A stretch of DNA of 5,114 bases, from contig JACRCA010000163.1 of assembly GCA_016234425.1 (NCBI GenBank), positions 1-5,114 on the forward strand, read 5' to 3'. This DNA is from Deltaproteobacteria bacterium (GTDB taxonomy: Bacteria; Desulfobacterota; SM23-61). This document shows, piece after piece, positions 1 through 5,045 of this stretch (position 1 is the first letter of the stretch; every line of letters begins with the position of its first letter). Made by a program: the position numbers and the translations under genes. The notes under the pieces were generated by a model. That model did not search any database and was not told where the DNA came from. It was given only the letters and a program-made list of their open reading frames with translations.

Positions 1-80
1 GCAAAGTAGATGTCGTTACAGAATCTTCCCTAAGTCCATACATACGTGAAGATGTGTTAAAGGAGGCAATAAGTCTTTGA
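1..80 (+). CDS. mntA: MntA-type nucleotidyltransferase antitoxin, C-terminal end only
   Basis: Only the last 25 codons are present, read in the frame that starts at base 3 and stops at TGA 78-80. The tail contains KVDVVTE, LSPYIREDVL and a final KEAISL. This is the usual ending of the small MNT-fold nucleotidyltransferases paired with HepT. In studied MntA/HepT pairs the enzyme transfers AMP onto a tyrosine of the HEPN toxin and so neutralises it; that is family knowledge and is not shown here. The catalytic GSxxxG...DxD part lies outside the window. The stop codon overlaps the TTG start of the following hepT-like gene by 4 bases, and a strong Shine-Dalgarno (TAAAGGAGG, 58-66) lies inside this gene's end. 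The two were therefore a translationally coupled operon. Confidence 0.82.
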   Translation, partial: KVDVVTESSLSPYIREDVLKEAISL

Positions 81-377
81 GAAGAGATTTAGTTTATCTA
101 CGGCATATCCAAGAAGCCATTAGTAAGATTGAGTCTTACGTCTCGGTCGGAAGGGATGTCTTTATGACCACAAGCCACTGGCAGGATGCTGTTGGGCGGC
201 AGCTTCCCTCCAAGCACGCTGATATCCCATGGCGGCGCATAGCAGGGATGCGAGATATTTTAACCCATGATTACATGGGAGGATTTATCAGCAGTGTGGG
301 AAGTCACCCAGGACGACCTGCCCCAGCTTAAGCAAAAAATTGAGGCCATTTTGAAAAAATTGGGTGAAAAATTTTAA
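77..377 (+). pseudogene. hepT: Decayed HepT-like HEPN (DUF86) toxin gene, internally deleted and frameshifted
   Basis: HepT toxins are HEPN-fold ribonucleases inhibited by MntA. The reading frame starts at TTG 77, 10 bases after the Shine-Dalgarno at 58-66, and opens with RRDLVYLRHIQEAISKIESY, a typical HepT N-terminus. The RX4HXY active motif is intact as R59-DILT-H64-D-Y66, with Y66 the residue normally AMPylated. Two lesions are visible. First, QDAV (36-39) runs almost directly into LPSKHADIPW, so about 12-16 residues of the conserved helix (usually RxLEIIGEAxKxLP) are missing in frame. Second, after HDYMG the original frame runs to TAA 329-331 with an unrelated tail, while the expected continuation DLSAVWEVTQDDLPQLKQK is found one frame over and stops at TAA 375-377. 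GGA-G-GAT at 278-284 looks like GGA-GTG-GAT with two bases lost. The unshifted product would be 84 residues and probably not a working toxin. Confidence 0.8.
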
Positions 378-441
378 CTAAGTCCTCCCGTCCTGAACAA
401 AGTTATGCGGTTTTAATTTTCCAGGTTTTTTGGAGACATTA

Positions 442-990
442 ATGGAGAAAGAAGGAAAGGCGATTATTCCAATTGAAAATGTTCAGCGCCGAATAATTGG
501 TATTCGTGATCAAAACGTCATGCTCGATCGGGATCTAGCCGAGTTATACGGAGTTGGAACGAAGCAATTGAAAAGGGCAGTCAGAAGGAATATTAGAAGG
601 TTCCCGCCCGATTTTATGTTTGAGTTGACAAGAGAGGAGCACGATGCTTTAAGGTGCCAATTTGGCACCTTAAAAAGAGGGGAACATTCGAAATACCTTC
701 CAATGGCCTTCACCGAACAGGGGGTGGCTATGTTGTCATCGGTGCTCAATAGCCAACGAGCCATAGAGGTCAATATTCTAATTATGCGTGCTTTTGTCCG
801 TCTCCGTCAAATGGCTTCCTCTCACAAGGATTTACTAAAGAAAATTGAAGAAATGGAAAAGAAATATGATCGTCAATTCCAGGTGGTTTTTGAGGCCATA
901 AAGCAATTGATGGCCTCAAAGGAAAAAACGCCCAGGCAAATTGGGTTTCAATTAAAGGAGAAGCGAGCTTCTTATTCTTCAAGGCGATGA
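442..990 (+). CDS. ORF6N-domain DNA-binding protein
   Basis: A 182-residue protein. I chose ATG 442 because GGAG at 432-435 lies 6 bases upstream; TTG 430 would add four residues but would sit on top of that Shine-Dalgarno. The N-terminal half is an ORF6N domain (KilA-N relative): IIGIRDQNVMLDRDLAELYGV, then KRAVRRNIRRFPPDFMFELT, then KYLPMAFTEQGVAMLSSVL and the basic helix IMRAFVRLRQ. After it comes a charged coiled coil (KDLLKKIEEMEKKYDRQFQVVFEAIKQL, written here in parts: KDLLKKIEEMEKK, then YDRQFQVVFEAIKQL) and an RQIGF tail typical of the chromosomal family. Such proteins occur in phages and bacterial islands and are presumed DNA-binding regulators; the target is unknown. It lies 64 bp after the broken hepT and converges with the metallophosphoesterase gene. 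A possible weak promoter is TTGAAA (351-356) with TTTAAC (373-378). A 27-bp palindrome lies at 648-674, inside the domain. Confidence 0.85.
   Translation: MEKEGKAIIPIENVQRRIIGIRDQNVMLDRDLAELYGVGTKQLKRAVRRNIRRFPPDFMFELTREEHDALRCQFGTLKRGEHSKYLPMAFTEQGVAMLSSVLNSQRAIEVNILIMRAFVRLRQMASSHKDLLKKIEEMEKKYDRQFQVVFEAIKQLMASKEKTPRQIGFQLKEKRASYSSRR
648..674. repeat. 27-bp perfect palindrome inside the ORF6N gene
   Basis: The left arm TTTAAGGTGCCAA (648-660) and the right arm TTGGCACCTTAAA (662-674) are exact reverse complements, 13 bp each, around a single T at 661. The next base on each side does not pair. It encodes residues in LRCQFGTLK of the ORF6N domain. The geometry, long arms with a 1-base centre, fits a dimer-binding site or a cruciform better than an RNA hairpin, which would need to open its central pairs. 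There is no T-run, so it is not a usual terminator. Confidence 0.9.
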
Positions 991-1005
991 ATTTAGGTTT
1001 GGACC

Positions 1006-1080
1006 ATGGAAGATAAGCCTTTTGTCAAGAATAAAGATGCGACCCCCATTACTCACATAGAACCTGTCAATTACGATTGA
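1006..1080 (+). CDS. Possible 24-residue small ORF after the ORF6N gene
   Basis: An ATG at 1006 opens a 24-codon frame beginning MEDKPFVKNKD and ending PVNYD before TGA 1078-1080, 15 bp after the ORF6N stop. Upstream is only AGGTTTGGACC, a poor ribosome binding site. I do not recognise the peptide; it is hydrophilic, with no membrane segment or motif. It is the only sizeable open frame in the 117-bp gap between the converging genes. Frames of this length arise by chance, so this is a weak candidate. Confidence 0.15.
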   Translation: MEDKPFVKNKDATPITHIEPVNYD

Positions 1081-1089
1081 GAAATGGGG
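1044..1089. repeat. Nested inverted repeats between converging genes
   Basis: An outer pair, CCCCATT (1044-1050) and AATGGGG (1083-1089), encloses an inner pair, TCAAT (1067-1071) and ATTGA (1076-1080), with a 4-base loop. The position between the converging ORF6N and metallophosphoesterase genes suits a bidirectional transcription end. No T-run follows on either strand and the outer loop is 32 bases, so an intrinsic terminator is not well supported. Confidence 0.25.
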
Positions 1090-1107
1090 AAAAGACCTTC
1101 TTGAATA

Positions 1108-2415
1108 TCAAACCTCAAATAGATTCAACCTTTCCCCTTTTCCCAATTCGTCTTTCCACTTGAGCAATTCCATTTTTTGTTTTGGTTGCTTCAATACTTC
1201 TATATACGCAAATTCTTTTTCTTCCCTTAGCAGTCTCTCCTCCTCGCTAGATATTATAGTCCACGTCCCGGAATTTATATACTCTCCAGTCCTCTCCTTA
1301 TCACTAGGAAGCCCTCTTAGATCGGGATCATGGGTGTGCCCGAAGACGATGAATTTCACCCCAAGAATATCTTGGATTTCCCTTGCCTTGGAGAGATAGG
1401 GGCTCGATTTCTCAGATGATAAAAATCTCCAAATAACCTTAAGAAAGGAATCGTTGGATATGGAAGAGGCAACCCAGAGCTTTCTTATGGAATGCAGCTT
1501 ATCTTCTGATAAACCAAATTTTTGAGCCTCAAGCTTTAGGAGGTTGTTCTGCTTTTGGTTTGGCTCCTCTTTTTCTTGCTGGCTTAGAGGTTTCCTCTTT
1601 TTTAAGGCCTCAAAAAGAAGTTTTATAAAATTCCCCAAGACGCCCTTGAATATCAAGCCCAAAGGTCGATGCCTGAGCGCCCAGCAGATGTACTTTGTCA
1701 TCGGCTTGATATTATCAGCAAATGGGTCAAGCCTTTCTATTCTGTTGAAAAAATACCTGACGAAAAAGGAACCTGAAGGCAAGTCTATCGTTGTCTGGCC
1801 ATCAAAGATTCGGAAGGGACAGAGAAAGAAGTCAAAGGAGTTCAGGGGATCATATTGATGCCCGTGCTCCACAAAGATGAGGTTGTCTTCGTAATAAAAC
1901 CAAGGAAGGAATCGCAGGTTTACTCCAAGATTCTTGCCTTCTGGCGGGTCTGTTAAGTATTTGGGAAGCTCTTTCTTGAAAGTCTCTTGGACCAACTCAT
2001 AAACAAACTCTATGTCGTGATTTCCAAGAATTATTATGACTCTATTTCCCTTATTTAAAAAATTGGCTAACCCCTGGAAAAATCTCCAGTGACCATCCAT
2101 TATCCTTTTCAATTTCCATGCTGTCTTCGGCGCCTCCGTGCCGAGTCCAAATTTCTTCTCTCTATCCGATATATCGAAATCCGCTTCTCCAGGCCCCGGG
2201 AGGGAGGTGACCTGAAGGAAATCTATCATGTCCCCCGCAATTATCAGATTCCATTTTTTCTGATATCTTAGACTTTCCTTATCTAAATATTCCAAGAATC
2301 TGCAGAAACTTTCATCAAAGAAGAAATCTTCATTCCGGGAATAACGCTTGGTCTCCCTGCTTCTTCCTTCGCTCAAGTGAAGGTCACTAATAATAATCAG
2401 GTTATATTCATTCAC
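1108..2415 (-). CDS. Calcineurin-like metallophosphoesterase, LpxH-like motif set
   Basis: A 435-residue protein starting at GTG (2415-2413); GGAG lies 12 bases and GGAA 7 bases upstream, so the ribosome site is weak. All the metal-binding motifs of the family are present in order: D11-x-H13 (ISDLHLSEG), G61-D62-M-I-D65, G131-N-H-D134, H184-G-H186 (FVEHGHQYDP) and G359-H-T-H362. The product should bind two metal ions and hydrolyse a phosphoester or pyrophosphate; the substrate cannot be read from the sequence. The pattern resembles the UDP-2,3-diacylglucosamine hydrolase (LpxH, COG2908) relatives, but LpxH is about 240 residues. Here roughly 170 residues (190-355) separate the last two motifs. 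They include a basic, partly hydrophobic helical stretch (LGLIFKGVLGNFIKLLFEALKK, in parts LGLIFKGVLG and NFIKLLFEALKK) that could touch membrane, and a hydrophilic linker SQQEKEEPNQKQN. There is no signal peptide, so it is likely cytoplasmic or peripheral. It is transcribed alone from the promoter at 2620-2647. Confidence 0.88.
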   Translation of the reverse strand: MNEYNLIIISDLHLSEGRSRETKRYSRNEDFFFDESFCRFLEYLDKESLRYQKKWNLIIAGDMIDFLQVTSLPGPGEADFDISDREKKFGLGTEAPKTAWKLKRIMDGHWRFFQGLANFLNKGNRVIIILGNHDIEFVYELVQETFKKELPKYLTDPPEGKNLGVNLRFLPWFYYEDNLIFVEHGHQYDPLNSFDFFLCPFRIFDGQTTIDLPSGSFFVRYFFNRIERLDPFADNIKPMTKYICWALRHRPLGLIFKGVLGNFIKLLFEALKKRKPLSQQEKEEPNQKQNNLLKLEAQKFGLSEDKLHSIRKLWVASSISNDSFLKVIWRFLSSEKSSPYLSKAREIQDILGVKFIVFGHTHDPDLRGLPSDKERTGEYINSGTWTIISSEEERLLREEKEFAYIEVLKQPKQKMELLKWKDELGKGERLNLFEV

Positions 2416-2484
2416 CCCACTATTCCACTCCGCTACCTTCCTTCCAGGCTTCTACAGCACCTCTTCGGAAAGGCAAAGACACTC

Positions 2485-2520
2485 AAGGCTCCACAGGAAA
2501 AAAGAACCCCCCGGAGCCTT
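2485..2520. repeat. 8-bp inverted repeat in the metallophosphoesterase leader
   Basis: AAGGCTCC (2485-2492) and GGAGCCTT (2513-2520) are exact reverse complements with a 20-base loop. On the minus-strand RNA the loop reads G-rich then U-rich. The stem is GC-rich enough to form, but the T-run is inside the loop and not after the stem, so it is not a standard terminator. Confidence 0.6.
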
Positions 2521-2532
2521 CAGTTGGGCACT

Positions 2533-2566
2533 TTCTGGAAACCTGCATTCATGATTCTCTCCAGAA
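2533..2566. repeat. 7-bp inverted repeat in the metallophosphoesterase leader
   Basis: TTCTGGA (2533-2539) and TCCAGAA (2560-2566) are exact reverse complements around 20 bases. On the minus strand the loop holds GAGAGAATC followed by an ATG, so a folded hairpin would expose or hide that small start site. Confidence 0.5.
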
Positions 2567-2579
2567 GGTAAAGGTTAAG

Positions 2580-2594
2580 TTGTCAAGTTGACAA
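2580..2594. promoter_or_regulatory. Operator-like palindrome downstream of the metallophosphoesterase promoter
   Basis: TTGTCAA (2580-2586) and TTGACAA (2588-2594) are exact reverse complements around one G. Read on the minus strand the site begins about 20 bases after the expected transcription start, a usual place for a repressor site that blocks elongation or clearance. The regulator is unknown. TTGACA within it also resembles a plus-strand -35 box, but no good -10 box lies 16-18 bases on. Confidence 0.45.
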
Positions 2595-2619
2595 GATCCG
2601 GGTGGAAACTGTAAATGTA

Positions 2620-2647
2620 ATTTTAGCTGGATCAGATTTTTGGTCAA
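2620..2647 (-). promoter_or_regulatory. Sigma-70-type promoter for the metallophosphoesterase gene
   Basis: On the minus strand, TTGACC (2647-2642) and TAAAAT (2625-2620) are separated by 16 bases. Each box matches five of six consensus positions. Transcription should start near 2613 and read into the gene at 2415. Confidence 0.55.
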
Positions 2648-2739
2648 GAGGTATTTGGAAAAGTTTGAAGCGCCGGAAAATCATTAATTTCATTCTTTCT
2701 AATCGCGGGCCATTTGGGATACACGGCCAGAAAATTTAG

Positions 2740-2895
2740 GGTGGATTTTCTATTCAGGGAAGGTCCGCATCAGGAGCTATAGAGATCGGTGAAAAGGGAT
2801 TGTTTTTCCATCTGAGTGATTATACTATATTCTCACCTACAATTCGGTTGCCGGTCGATGATTGGTCGCTGAAAATCCCAGCGATCCTGAGTTGA
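2740..2895 (+). pseudogene. Start-less open stretch with a faint cold-shock-domain look
   Basis: This 51-codon stretch begins right after a TAG (2737-2739), has no ATG, and ends at TGA 2893-2895. Near the middle it reads EKGLFFHLSDYT, which recalls the D-x-F-F-H-x-S-D segment (RNP2) of cold-shock domains, and it begins GGFSIQG, reminiscent of the KGFGFI (RNP1) segment. The spacing between the two is longer than usual and the rest (PTIRLPVDDWSLKIPAILS) does not follow the family. It could be a heavily decayed gene fragment or chance. Confidence 0.15.
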
Positions 2896-2967
2896 AGTTC
2901 AGAAGAGGTGATGGGAAAAAAGCAGGAAACTAATTGATTTTTTTAAATAAATTAAGATTCCCTCTGT

Positions 2968-2974
2968 GTTCTCT
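2968..2974 (+). other. Candidate IBS1 (5' exon binding site of the intron)
   Basis: GTTCTCT is the exact reverse complement of AGAGAAC at 3127-3133. It ends one or two bases before the proposed intron start, where IBS1 is expected. The base at 2975 (G) would face G3126 and not pair, so the exact junction is uncertain by one base. Confidence 0.55.
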
Positions 2975-2975
2975 G

Positions 2976-3473
2976 GTACGCCAGGACAAGCCTGGTTGAT
3001 CTATCTGACTGAAAGGTGTCAGACGTGTTAATTGCTCATTCAGCACGTAGCTGCGGCCTCCCGTGCAGGGCAACCAAACGCGGGAGGTAGGCCGGTTCCT
3101 CAAGGATAGCCTGAGGGGCGAAGGGGAGAGAACCTTCCCGGACAGCAAAGGCGTGAGCCCTAACAAGAGTGAACCCGATTCGGCCTCGTTACACTGGAAT
3201 GGCGGCGGCCAACCTACCGGAGGTGGTGAAGCCTGCCACCGGCAGGGAAGAAATGAGCGGAAGCACCTGCCGGGCCGTCCGGGGTGATTGGGGAGGGCGC
3301 GCGCCGAAAGATCAGGCAGGTACCCTGGGAGGCCCGGCACCGTGCGTCCCTCCGAGGAGGAAGGGCACAACCTCGGTGGGGAATCCATAACCCGCAGGAG
3401 GGCGGTGGCCGGGAGTCGGAGCGGCCCATAGTAGCGAGGAAGCGGGGTAATGCCCGGGGAGTGAAGGGGCCGC
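2976..3473 (+). ncRNA. Group II intron RNA, domains I to III
   Basis: This stretch holds no convincing gene but is dense in paired arms: CCAGG/CCTGG (2981-2985, 2991-2995), TCTGAC/GTCAGA (3004-3009, 3018-3023), CCTCCCGTG/CGCGGGAGG (3057-3065, 3079-3087, one G-U pair), a GGGGA/TTCCC stem carrying the EBS1 loop (3123-3138), and GCGGCCC/GGGCCGC (3421-3427, 3467-3473). The last stem encloses CATAGTAG and GGGGTAATGCCC, the layout of domain III in bacterial introns such as Ll.LtrB. Domain I base-pairs with the exons and scaffolds the catalytic domain V. I did not resolve domain II or EBS2. Confidence 0.7.
3127..3133 (+). other. Candidate EBS1 in a domain I terminal loop
   Basis: AGAGAAC lies mostly in the loop of a GGGGA/TTCCC stem, the usual setting of EBS1. 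It is exactly complementary to GTTCTCT at 2968-2974, next to the 5' splice site. Seven consecutive pairs including a G-C at the far end make chance less likely, although purine-rich sequence is common in this intron. Confidence 0.5.
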
Positions 3474-3568
3474 ACTTCAGTCATGTTTCGATCAAGGGAG
3501 GGAAGAGCCGCTTGAGCCAGGAAGGGTCCACTACGGAGATGGCAGAAGGGTTCCGACCGGAGCCTGGG

Positions 3569-4839
3569 ATGCCGGAAAAGGTCTCTCTTCTGAGATGGAA
3601 ACTGGGGCTTAAGGCCAAACGGGAGCCGAAGTTTCGGTTCTACGCCCTGTATGATCGAGTCTTTCGCCGAGATGTTTTGGAGGCGGCGTGGGAGCGAGTC
3701 AGGGCGAACCGAGGAGCACCGGGGGTGGATGGGGTGACCATTCAAGAAGTGGAGGGCCGGGTCCAAGTGTTCCTGGAGGAAATTCAGGAATGGCTGCGGA
3801 CCAAGAAGTATCGGCCCCTTCCGGTGCGCCGGGTCTACATTCCCAAAGCGAACGGCCAGAAGCGTCCTCTGGGAATCCCGTGTGTGCGGGATCGGGTGGT
3901 GCAGATGGCGGTGCTGTTGGTAATTGAGCCTATCTTTGAGGTGGACTTCAAGGATTGCTCGTATGGGTTCCGACCGGGATACAACGCGGTAGGGGCCATG
4001 GAGCAGATCCGAGAGAGTCTTCAGAGAGGGCGCCGGGAGGTGTATGACGCGGATCTTGCGAGCTATTTTGACACGATCCCCCAGGACCGGTTGATGCAGA
4101 TGGTCGGGCGCCGCATTGCGGACCGGTCGGTTTTGAAGCTCATCCGCATGTGGTTGCGCAGTCCGGTGGTGGAGGAGGATGGGAGCAGGCGAAAGAGTCA
4201 GGGGAGGGGGACGCCCCAGGGAGGGGTGATCTCGCCCCTGCTGGCCAACATCTATCTCCACGAACTGGACCGGGCCTTTTCGAAGATGCGAAGGGGCCGG
4301 GGCAAGTAGCCAAGGCGGTGCTGGTGCGTTATGCGGATGATTTTGTGGTCCTGGCCAGATGGATCGGCGGTGGGGTTAAGAGATGGATCGAGGAGAAGCT
4401 CGAAAGGGACCTCGGGCTGAAAGTGAACCGGGACAAGACGCGCATCGTACTCATGGAACAGGAGGGAGAGAGCCTGGATTTTCTGGGGTTCACGCTGCGG
4501 TACGAAAGGGACCTGCAGGGAAGGCCCCACAAGTATCTGAATATCCAGCCGGCCAAGAAAGCAGTGGCGCGCCTGCGGGATAAGATTCAGGCGATCACCG
4601 GGAGTGGCTATAAAAGGCCGCTTCAGGAGGCCATAGAGGAAGTGAATACCATCCTCAGGGGATGGAGCAATTACTTTCGGTATGGCTACCCTCGGAAAGT
4701 ATTCCGTGCCGTCAACTATTTTGTACGATGTCGGTTTCGCAGATTTCTGCGCAACCGGAGCCAACGGCGTAGCAGACCTTTTCGGCAGGGTGAGACCTTG
4801 TACGCGGGGCTGAAGCGATACGGGTTGATGTACCTGTAA
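3569..4839 (+). pseudogene. ltrA: Group II intron reverse transcriptase/maturase, split by one-base frameshift
   Basis: The protein would splice the intron RNA and copy it at new sites. ATG 3569 has GGAG 6 bases upstream; ATG 3539 in the same frame is an alternative. The first frame carries RFYALYDRV, RGAPGVDG (RT1), VYIPKANGQKRPLGIP (RT2), SYGFRPG, the catalytic YDADLASYFDTIP (4043 on) and GTPQGGVISPLLANIYL (RT4, 4208 on), then ends at TAG 4307-4309. The rest is in another frame: EDAKGPGQVAKAV, the catalytic box YADD (4330-4341), GLKVNRDKTRIV, LDFLGFTLRY, and the maturase/thumb part NTILRGWSNYFRYGYPRKVFRAVNYFV (in parts NTILRGWSNYF, RYGYPRKVFRAVNYFV), ending at TAA 4837-4839. The switch lies at GCC-TTT-TC-GAA (4274-4284), which reads as one base lost. 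Joined length is about 423 residues, normal for the endonuclease-less type; no HNH domain follows. As written neither half holds the full active site. Confidence 0.88.
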
Positions 4840-4892
4840 GAGGAATCCGCCGTCAACTCCTCGTGTTGCCTTGAGACGGAGAGACTGTCGGA

Positions 4893-4925
4893 GAGCCGTA
4901 TGCGGGAAAACCGCCCGTACGGTTC
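4893..4925 (+). ncRNA. Group II intron domain V
   Basis: The basal stem GAGCCGTA (4893-4900) pairs with TACGGTTC (4918-4925) over 8 bp, including one G-U pair. The upper stem GCGG/CCGC closes a GAAAA loop, and a 2-base CG bulge lies at 4916-4917. The AGC triad at 4894-4896 is the metal-binding catalytic core of the family. The only departure seen is a U-C mismatch where a U-A pair usually starts the upper stem. This short sequence is the strongest RNA evidence for the intron and gives its strand. Confidence 0.93.
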
Positions 4926-4928
4926 GAC

Positions 4929-5032
4929 GAGGGGGATGCTGACGACAGCCGTAACCGGCGCGGTTCATAGTAGTCGCGTGCGATAAAATGTTCCAAGCCT
5001 TAGTTACTTCTTTCATCTGCTCTCTACTCTAC
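4929..5032 (+). ncRNA. Group II intron domain VI with branch point, unusually long
   Basis: GAG (4929-4931) pairs with CTC (5027-5029). GGGGA (4932-4936) pairs with TCTCT (5021-5025), and GC (4938-4939) pairs with GC (5019-5020). This leaves A5026 bulged exactly seven bases from the end of CTACTCTAC, as in other lariat-forming introns. The distal part, 4940-5018, is 79 nt and contains its own hairpin AACCG-GCG-CGGTT. Typical domain VI hairpins are about 35-60 nt, so this one looks extended. Confidence 0.6.
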
Positions 5033-5045
5033 TGGCTGATAAAAA

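Larger units (their letters stand above)
2416..2613 (-). promoter_or_regulatory. Long structured 5' leader of the metallophosphoesterase gene
   Basis: From a transcription start expected near 2613 to the GTG there are nearly 200 nt without a substantial gene. On the minus strand the leader carries, in order, an operator-like palindrome (2580-2594), a TTCTGGA/TCCAGAA pair (2560-2566 with 2533-2539) and an AAGGCTCC/GGAGCCTT pair (2513-2520 with 2485-2492, 20-base loop containing GGGGGG and TTTTTT). A short frame, MNAGFQKVPN, begins at ATG 2552-2550 behind GGAGAG. I could not match the leader to any riboswitch class I know. It could be a regulatory RNA, an attenuating leader peptide region or simply relaxed sequence. 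Confidence 0.35.
2648..2975. other. Intergenic DNA between the divergent promoter region and the intron
   Basis: No complete gene is visible. One frame is open without a start codon from 2740 to TGA 2893-2895 (see separate entry). A hairpin GGTCGCT/AGCGATC (2864-2870 with 2880-2886, one G-U pair) has no T-run after it. A weak plus-strand promoter could be TTGTTT (2800-2805) with TACTAT (2823-2828), spacing 17. A tiny frame MGKKQETN at 2911-2937 has a good ribosome site (GAAGAGGTG just before it) but is only 8 codons. Before the intron arrived, this stretch was the leader or promoter region of the methyltransferase gene at the right edge. Confidence 0.4.
2976..5032 (+). mobile_element. Group II intron with intron-encoded reverse transcriptase/maturase
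   Basis: The element is much GC-richer than its flanks. Its parts in order are: domain I hairpins and an EBS1 loop (2976-3160), a domain III with the CATAGTAG...GGGTAATGCCC core (3421-3473), an LtrA-type protein in domain IV (3569-4839), a classic domain V (4893-4925) and a domain VI ending CTACTCTAC with the bulged branch A seven bases from the end. The 5' end is placed at GTACGCCAGG, close to the usual GUGCGCC, because the 7 bases GTTCTCT just upstream pair with the candidate EBS1; it could be off by one base. The 3' end at 5032 follows from domain VI folding. The protein has no HNH endonuclease, so movement would be endonuclease-independent, but the reading frame is broken. The intron lies 13 bp upstream of, and reads with, the next gene. 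The subgroup is not assigned. Confidence 0.85.

Noticed and set aside
2427..2460. On the minus strand, CCTGGAAGGAAGGTAGC resembles the GGAAGGAAGCAGCC loop of signal recognition particle RNA
   Set aside because: The key AGCAGCC side and the matching opposite strand are absent, and the position is inside the leader of a protein gene.
2800..2828. Plus-strand promoter TTGTTT-17-TACTAT for the methyltransferase
   Set aside because: The -35 box matches only three consensus positions, and similarly weak pairs occur nearby (for example TTGCCG-17-GAAAAT near 2848), so I could not choose one.
2911..2937. Eight-codon frame MGKKQETN with a good ribosome binding site
   Set aside because: It is too short to separate from chance; it might be a leader peptide of the methyltransferase, but nothing else supports that.
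3063..3568. Several plus-strand open frames in the 5' part of the intron, including the long upstream extension of the reverse transcriptase frame back to 3284
   Set aside because: These bases form domain I-III RNA stems, so the translated sequence is a by-product of GC-rich RNA; the protein family begins around the PEKVSLLRWKLG segment.
2930..4261. A 443-codon open frame on the minus strand across the intron
   Set aside because: It is antisense to the domain I-III RNA and to the reverse transcriptase, is rich in Pro, Arg, Leu and Ser as expected for GC-rich shadow frames, and shows no motif.
4936..4986. A 16-codon frame (MLTTAVTG...) in domain VI preceded by GAGGGGG
   Set aside because: The purine run is the 5' strand of the domain VI helix, and the frame is too short to support without conservation.
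4252..5016. A 254-codon open frame on the minus strand opposite the reverse transcriptase C-terminal half and domains V-VI
   Set aside because: It runs antisense to the YADD-containing frame and to the domain V hairpin, with no recognisable domain.
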